Below are positions 52,087 through 56,831 of a stretch of DNA of 56,831 bases, piece by piece (within the stretch, counting starts at the first letter, position 1; every line of letters starts with the position of its first letter). A program made the translations under genes and the position numbers. This stretch comes from Cetobacterium sp050033475 (lineage in GTDB: Bacteria > Fusobacteriota > Fusobacteriia > Fusobacteriales > Fusobacteriaceae): positions 1 to 56,831 of the forward strand of contig NZ_CP188327.1 in the NCBI RefSeq assembly GCF_050033475.1, written 5' to 3'. A model generated the notes under the pieces. The model was given only the letters and a program-made list of their open reading frames with translations, did no database searches and was not told the origin of the DNA.

Positions 52087-53889
52087 TTATAAATCAATAT
52101 ACTTTCCAATTATTTCAATTAAAGCTTCTTCGGTTAACTCCTTTTTTAAGTTTAACCTCATTACTTCTTTTAAAATATTTTTAAATAATTCTTTTTTTTC
52201 TTCATCAGTGTAGAAATAAATCATATTTCCTAACTCAATAGTTCTAATAATTTTATTTCTTATTTCTTCAATCTCTATTTCTTTTACTTCTTTTTTTTCT
52301 AAAATAATTTCATTATTTGGAGGTTCTATTTTCTTTTCCTGATGTTTTTCTAAATATTCGCAAATATATTTCCTCTTGCTATATTTAAAAGCTATCTGTT
52401 GAACTTTAGTATTCATTCCACACTGGGTCACATACTCTTGGTAAGCATTTTTCTCAATTTCTTTTTGCTTCTCTTCTGGAAAATTTTTAAATTCCTTATA
52501 AACCTCTTCATTATATTCAGGTATATCTTTACTAGGGTTTACTTCTAAAAACTCTTTAGAATCAATTTTAGAGCTTTGTATTACAATTTCTTCCTCATGT
52601 TCACACCAATTATTTTCTAAAGTTTTTAAAAAATAACTTCTAACTTTATCAGCCTTTTGTTTTTTTGTATAAATTGCAGAATTTTTTACTCTCTCATAGC
52701 CATATTTTTCTATGGCATCTTTTATAGTTCGAGGCATGGTTTTCAAATTTCTAGCACGACTTGGAAGTAATCCTAAAATTTTATCTATCTGCTCCTCTGT
52801 TGCAATTGTAGGAATTTCAGAAATAGATTTTTCTAAATTATTTTCCTCTTCCCTTTCCCTCTCCTCCAACATTTCATGTTCAGTTTCACTGATGCTATTC
52901 AAAGTTATTATTTTTCTAAAATCATTTCTGTCCTCATAAAATCTTTCCTGTTTCTCCAAATTAGAACTTTCAGGAAAATTAATTTCTATTTCAGATTTTT
53001 CCCAGGTGGATTCCTTTATAAATTTAAAATCCAATATTAAATTTTTTTCTACCAATTCATTTAAAGCATTTTCTAAAGTTTTAATAGTTCTAGAAATATT
53101 TTTCTTATCATATTTTAAAGGAATTCTTTTTATCAAAAACATTGTATCTAATTTTAAATACAAATTTTGAAATCTAATTTTCTCAATAAGCATATAAACA
53201 GTTCTCGCCGTTGTTGAACTTATATCTAATAATATTTCAGAGTTATAAACTAAATATCCCTTCTGAATAATATTTTTATAGAAGTGATCAGAGATACTTA
53301 TTTCATAAATCTCTTTTATTCTTTTATCATTTACCTTTTCTCTATATTTTTGATTCATTTTAAGAGAGAGATTTACTACCCTTAAACTAAGAATAGATGT
53401 ACTTATTTCTTCTTTTATAATTCCACTTAATTCACTGGAATACATGGTATTCTTAAAATTGTAGTTTGTTTCGGAAAGTCTAAGTAAAGATTTTTTTATA
53501 ATATTAGTATAAGCATTATTACTATTTAATTTTAATTTTTCTCTAAGTTCTGGAGCTGAAACAACAAATCGTTGAGGCATATGTTTTTCTTTCATAACTT
53601 CCATTAGAGCAATAAAAACTTTCTCTTCCATTTCTCCAGGAATATAATCTCCTGCTTTAGGACTTACTGTAATATAGGTATCTCGATTCTTATTAAAGAA
53701 ATATTTTACTACTTGGTTTATTTTTCTTTGAGTGTTTTTTGAAAAAATAGGAAATTGAATTATATTTAAATCTAGTCTTATTAATTCTTTATTTTTTATA
53801 AATTTTTCATCTACATAGATATTTTCTTCTACAATTTCAACTTCAGGTGTATCTATATATTCATCTTCTATATAATCATCCCAAGTCAT
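52087..53889 (-). CDS. Plasmid replication initiator Rep3
   Basis: 600 aa, the intact close paralogue of Rep1. The N-terminal core is IIQFPIFSKNTQRKINQVVK, GDYIPGEMEEKVFIALMEVM and SSTTARTVYMLIEKIRFQNL. A linker rich in Glu (about 340-355) leads to the C-terminal block LKTMPRTIKDAIEKYGYERV and a helical tail. ATG 53889 follows AAAGGAG. It has the best-developed iteron array (five copies in exact 22-bp register) and may be the main initiator. It is followed by the AAA/PD-(D/E)XK gene. Confidence 0.9.
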   Translation of the reverse strand: MTWDDYIEDEYIDTPEVEIVEENIYVDEKFIKNKELIRLDLNIIQFPIFSKNTQRKINQVVKYFFNKNRDTYITVSPKAGDYIPGEMEEKVFIALMEVMKEKHMPQRFVVSAPELREKLKLNSNNAYTNIIKKSLLRLSETNYNFKNTMYSSELSGIIKEEISTSILSLRVVNLSLKMNQKYREKVNDKRIKEIYEISISDHFYKNIIQKGYLVYNSEILLDISSTTARTVYMLIEKIRFQNLYLKLDTMFLIKRIPLKYDKKNISRTIKTLENALNELVEKNLILDFKFIKESTWEKSEIEINFPESSNLEKQERFYEDRNDFRKIITLNSISETEHEMLEEREREEENNLEKSISEIPTIATEEQIDKILGLLPSRARNLKTMPRTIKDAIEKYGYERVKNSAIYTKKQKADKVRSYFLKTLENNWCEHEEEIVIQSSKIDSKEFLEVNPSKDIPEYNEEVYKEFKNFPEEKQKEIEKNAYQEYVTQCGMNTKVQQIAFKYSKRKYICEYLEKHQEKKIEPPNNEIILEKKEVKEIEIEEIRNKIIRTIELGNMIYFYTDEEKKELFKNILKEVMRLNLKKELTEEALIEIIGKYIDL

Positions 53890-53917
53890 AATTTCTCCTT
53901 TAATTTTATGATAAAAA

Positions 53918-54175
53918 TTTCCTCGTTATCAAGGTATATATTTCAAAAAATAACATTTTTATACTTAAAATATACCTTGATAATGAGGAAAATATTCTTA
54001 TATTATCATTTTTTATAAAAAAAAACAATATTTCTATAAGAATTATTCTATTTTTAGGAGATATACCTTGGTAATGAGGAAGAAACACCTTGATAACGAG
54101 GAAAAAGCACCTTAGTAATGAGGAAAATACACCTTGATAATGAGGAAAAAGGTCCTTGGTAACGAGGAAAGCCTT
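53918..54175. repeat. Rep3 iteron array (six direct, one inverted)
   Basis: ACCTTGATAATGAGGAAAA-type iterons occur with CC cores at 53975, 54066, 54088, 54110, 54132 and 54154; the last five are exactly 22 bp apart. An inverted copy at 53918-53938 precedes rep3 and suggests autorepression. A 91-bp gap (53975 to 54066) contains an AT-rich spacer. Confidence 0.9.
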
Positions 54176-54210
54176 TACCCTCTTTAAAGTCAATGTTTCC
54201 AATGGCTAGC

Positions 54211-54286
54211 GAGGAAAAAATGGCCTTTTTTTTTGTACACAACAATATATACAATATTTACAATATAAACAACTATATACAATGTA
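54211..54286. other. Origin core block shared with Rep1 origin
   Basis: GAGGAAAAAATGGCCTTTTT, then TTGTACACAACAATATATAC and further ACAATAT-type units, matching 1309-1384 almost base for base. It is a candidate DNA unwinding element. The ends of this identity (1384 and 54286) mark the ends of the duplicated module. Confidence 0.65.
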
Positions 54287-54290
54287 AAAA

Positions 54291-54334
54291 ATCTCTTAAA
54301 ATTTTAATGATGTTTCACCATTAATTTAAGAGAT
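54291..54334 (-). terminator. Terminator between the two rep modules
   Basis: ATCTCTTAAA-att-TTAATG pairs with CATTAA-TTTAAGAGAT, and on the minus strand the hairpin is followed by TTTTT. It protects the Rep3 origin from leftward transcription. Confidence 0.75.
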
Positions 54335-54349
54335 CTCTGACTGTTACTT

Positions 54350-54447
54350 TTAATTTTTTTCTATATAATCTAAAATATCCTTCGTTAATTTTCCCAATGG
54401 TTCCTTACCATCAATTTTAAATTGATATGGTATTAAAAAGGGTTCGC
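54350..54447 (-). pseudogene. 3' gene remnant between rep modules
   Basis: A minus-strand open stretch ending at TAA (54352-54350) reads FLIPYQFKIDGKEPLGKLTK then DILDYIEKN. It has no start and merges into the palindrome, so it is a truncated gene end. Not identified. Confidence 0.35.
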
Positions 54448-54458
54448 ACGCGAACCCT
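54439..54458. repeat. 20-bp palindrome, copy 3 (AC centre), end of rep module 2
   Basis: Reverse complement of the copies at 3052 and 50396, so only the central dinucleotide differs in this orientation (AC instead of GT). On the minus strand it is followed by TTTTT. Confidence 0.7.
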
Positions 54459-54489
54459 AAAATTTTACATAAAAAATAACTTCATAAAA

Positions 54490-56094
54490 TTAATCAATTA
54501 TACTTTCTATGGCAACATCTTTTCCACTAAAAGCCATTCCTATTTTGATAACTTTACTTACTCCATTATTTTTCATTTCTATATCATATTTTTTTTCATT
54601 GATTTGATTTAAAGCTTCCTTGGCCTTCTCTTCCAGGGAATTTTTATCTCCTATTTTAAATTCAAAAATCAATCCATAATTATTTTTATCCTTAGGTTCT
54701 AAAGCAATGTCATATCTTCCATAGCCACTTTCTCTATTGGATTTAATAATATATTTATCTCCTAAAGTTAAAAGTAATCCTAGCATAAAATGATGATAAT
54801 ATTTTTCATTATCTCCAGTATCGTGATAACTTATTGCTGTTATATACATTTTCTTAAATTTATTTACAAAGGAATCTAAATTTCCTAGGAATAAATCTTC
54901 CATCATAGTTCCATAAAAATGAACATTTCCCTTAGTATAAGTTTCTATAAAGCTTTGTCTAAAAAAGTTTTTTATTTCTTGATTGGGAATTCTTAAGGAA
55001 TAGGAAGTAAATCCTGTTATTGCTGAAACTTTCTTTTCTTGGCATGTTAAATATCCTGAAAATAGCATCAGAGACCAAATAGTATTGATATTATTTAAAT
55101 CATCAAATACTATATTTTCCGAGATGGTTTCCCAAATTGTTTCACCCTTAAAAATTAATTCTAATTCTTCAAATACTTTTTTATCATTTTTCTCTAATAA
55201 TTGTTTGATCAAAGAATTGTCACTGGTATTTACCCAGTAGGATTCCAATCTTTTCTTACTTGCAAAATTTACCAAGGACCAGGGATTATAAACCAATTCC
55301 TCTCCAAAATGATATCCGTTATACCATTTTTTAACCTCTTCCAGTTCATAATTTAACTCATAATAATTTAGCATTTCCTCAACTTCTGATTCTGTTAATC
55401 CAAAATATTTAAAATCATTGGTTAAAATTGTATCTACGGCTAAATTATTTAAACCTGAAAAGATACTTTCCTTTGCAATTCTCAATATTCCCGTAAGAAC
55501 TGAAAATTCTAAATAGGGATTTCCTTTTAGACCTGCACTTAAAAAATTTCTAAAGAAAAATATAGCTTCTTCGTAATACCCTTGGGAATGGGCAGTTACT
55601 AGAGGTGTATCATATTCATCTATTAGAATAATTACTTTTTTCTTGTATTTTTCATATAAAAATTTAGATAATTCCAATAGAGAATTTTCTTGAGATCCTC
55701 TATTATCTTCTAAAATTAAATCATACTTTGAATATTCCTCTTCCAATAATAATTTTATTTTATTTAAACAAAGGTCCCAATTATTAACTTTGATATCCTT
55801 TAAACTAATATATATAACTGGATATTCTCCTTGATATTTCATTTGGTCACTGTTGTAAATTGCCAAATCCTTAAATAATTCCTTATTTTTAGAACTATTT
55901 TCAATATTAAAAAAATAATTAAGCATGGACATATTTAAGGTTTTTCCAAATCTTCTAGGCCTTGGTAGAAGTGTTACTTTAGATTTTTTATCCAATAGCT
56001 CACTTATTAACATAGATTTATCTATAAAATAATAATTGTTTTCAATAATCTCTTTAAAATCATCTATTCCTACGGGCAATTTTTTCTTAAGCAT
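54490..56094 (-). CDS. AAA-ATPase-like/PD-(D/E)XK nuclease protein, copy 2
   Basis: 534 aa, same length and ends as copy 1 (50447-52051). Walker A-like (PRPRRFGKTLN), Walker B (IILIDEYDTPL) and nuclease residues (D...GLIFEFK) are kept. The block 54840-55196 (about 120 codons, from the SLIKQLL region to AISYHD) has diverged strongly, whereas flanks differ at only a few residues. It lies 35 bp behind rep1. Confidence 0.85.
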   Translation of the reverse strand: MLKKKLPVGIDDFKEIIENNYYFIDKSMLISELLDKKSKVTLLPRPRRFGKTLNMSMLNYFFNIENSSKNKELFKDLAIYNSDQMKYQGEYPVIYISLKDIKVNNWDLCLNKIKLLLEEEYSKYDLILEDNRGSQENSLLELSKFLYEKYKKKVIILIDEYDTPLVTAHSQGYYEEAIFFFRNFLSAGLKGNPYLEFSVLTGILRIAKESIFSGLNNLAVDTILTNDFKYFGLTESEVEEMLNYYELNYELEEVKKWYNGYHFGEELVYNPWSLVNFASKKRLESYWVNTSDNSLIKQLLEKNDKKVFEELELIFKGETIWETISENIVFDDLNNINTIWSLMLFSGYLTCQEKKVSAITGFTSYSLRIPNQEIKNFFRQSFIETYTKGNVHFYGTMMEDLFLGNLDSFVNKFKKMYITAISYHDTGDNEKYYHHFMLGLLLTLGDKYIIKSNRESGYGRYDIALEPKDKNNYGLIFEFKIGDKNSLEEKAKEALNQINEKKYDIEMKNNGVSKVIKIGMAFSGKDVAIESIID

Positions 56095-56129
56095 TTGATC
56101 ACCTCTTTTATTTTAAATTATATCACAAT

Positions 56130-56831
56130 TTATAAATCAATATACTTTCTAATAATTTCTCTCAAAGCTGTATCTGTTAATTCCTTTTTCAAAAGCAAAT
56201 CCATAACCTCGATTAAAATATTTTTAAATATATTTTTTTCTTCCTCTGGTGTATAAGAATAAAGCATATTCCCAAGCTCAATTGCTTTAACTATTTTGCT
56301 TTTTATCTCTGCCATATCTAATTCTTTTTTCTCCAAAATAGGCGAAGTAGATTCATCCTTTGGAGCTTCTATTTTCTTTTCCTGATGCTTTTCTAAATAT
56401 TCGCAAATATATTTCCTCTTGCTGTATTTAAAAGCTATCTGTTGAACTTTAGTATTCATTACACACTGGGTCACATACTCTTGGTAAGCATTTTTCTCAA
56501 TTTCTTTTTGCTTCTCTTCTGGAATATTTTTAAATTCCTTATAAACTTCTTCATTGTATTCAGGTATATCTTTACTAGACTTTTCTTCTAAAAACTCTTT
56601 AGAATCAATTTTAGAGCTTTGTATTACAATTTCTTCCTCATGTTCACACCAATTATTTTCTAAAGTTTTTAAAAAATAACTTCTAACTTTATCAGCCTTT
56701 TGTTTTTTTGTATAAATTGCAGAATTTTTTACTCTCTCATAGCCATATTTTTCTATGGCATCTTTTATAGTTCGAGGCATGGTTTTCAAATTTCTAGCAC
56801 GACTTGGAAGTAATCCTAAAATTTTATCTAT
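56130..56831 (-). CDS. Plasmid replication initiator Rep1, C-terminal 233 codons (joins base 1)
   Basis: It enters the window in frame at 56831 with IDKILGLLPSRARNLKTMPR, the direct continuation of the 364 codons at 1-1092, and ends with stop at 56132-56130. The C-terminal tail (CMNTKVQQIAFKYSKRKYIC in Rep3; VMNTKVQQIAFKY here) is nearly identical to Rep3 until the variable linker before the end. An internal TTG could be mistaken for a start, but the reading frame is open through the window edge. Confidence 0.88.
   Translation of the reverse strand: MDKILGLLPSRARNLKTMPRTIKDAIEKYGYERVKNSAIYTKKQKADKVRSYFLKTLENNWCEHEEEIVIQSSKIDSKEFLEEKSSKDIPEYNEEVYKEFKNIPEEKQKEIEKNAYQEYVTQCVMNTKVQQIAFKYSKRKYICEYLEKHQEKKIEAPKDESTSPILEKKELDMAEIKSKIVKAIELGNMLYSYTPEEEKNIFKNILIEVMDLLLKKELTDTALREIIRKYIDL

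Noticed and set aside
53906..54254. Two minus-strand ORFs (98 and 66 codons) with repeats such as HYQGVFSSL
   Set aside because: They are translations of the 22-bp iterons read in frame; no RBS and no plausible protein.
1..56831. tRNA, rRNA or IS-type transposase genes
   Set aside because: I looked for tRNA-like cloverleaf/TTCRA motifs and DDE or HUH transposase motifs and saw none; recombinases present are of the small serine type.

Overview
The window reads as one complete circular plasmid of a fusobacterium-like organism. The base composition is very AT-rich with strong AGGAGG-type ribosome binding sites, yet the genes encode Gram-negative outer-membrane machinery (usher, periplasmic chaperone, autotransporters, an OMP barrel). 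That mix, with duplicated AAA-ATPase/PD-(D/E)XK genes, fits Fusobacteriota (Fusobacterium/Cetobacterium type); the genus cannot be fixed from sequence alone. A replication-initiator gene runs off base 1 and re-enters in frame at base 56831 (residues TEEQ at the left edge, IDKI at the right, exactly as in the intact paralogue at 52087-53889), so the two ends join.

Maintenance region (about 49,750 through the junction to 7,900). Three related plasmid initiators each lie beside an iteron array: 1092 through the junction to 56130, 7323-5590 and 53889-52087. Two of the three form a tandem duplicated module of origin, rep, AAA-ATPase/PD-(D/E)XK gene and a 20-bp palindrome. A fourth, smaller Rep-like gene heads a ParA/ParB-like partition operon (1709-3749). 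The same 20-bp palindrome sits between parA and parB and at the end of both rep modules. Between partition and rep2 lie a membrane PLD-like protein and a secreted muramidase-like protein.

Surface-structure region (7,901-33,556). Two paralogous 11-kb operons stand head to tail. Each has the order chaperone, pilin, internal terminator, usher, EF-hand-loop secreted protein, small pilin-like protein, giant (1237 or 1266 aa) secreted adhesin, autotransporter. Operon A is preceded by a divergent PRD/Mga-like regulator overlapping an Rrf2 regulator; operon B by a divergent Rrf2 regulator only. Both leaders carry the same GGAC-N7-GTCC palindrome. The likely product is a chaperone-usher fibre with a giant tip subunit, co-expressed with a type V autotransporter. 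I regard this as the main unusual system in the window.

Region 33,557-37,239 holds a small secreted Ig-like protein, two unknown small genes, an HTH-TPR regulator resembling the RRNPP peptide-sensing family with a convergent 13-codon peptide ORF at its 3' end, and a small outer-membrane barrel.

Island 37,240-47,955 is bounded by inverted copies of a 0.2-kb sequence. It carries two serine recombinases (the first with a res-like site), two inverted copies of an RHH-M15 peptidase cassette, an orphan nucleotidyltransferase, a phage-like cluster of small paralogues with a 23-aa hydrophobic peptide, and two probable defence genes (MrcB-N/HNH endonuclease and SIR2).

Beyond it are a lipoprotein/membrane protein pair and a strikingly GC-rich, highly structured, apparently non-coding element at 49,352-49,744.
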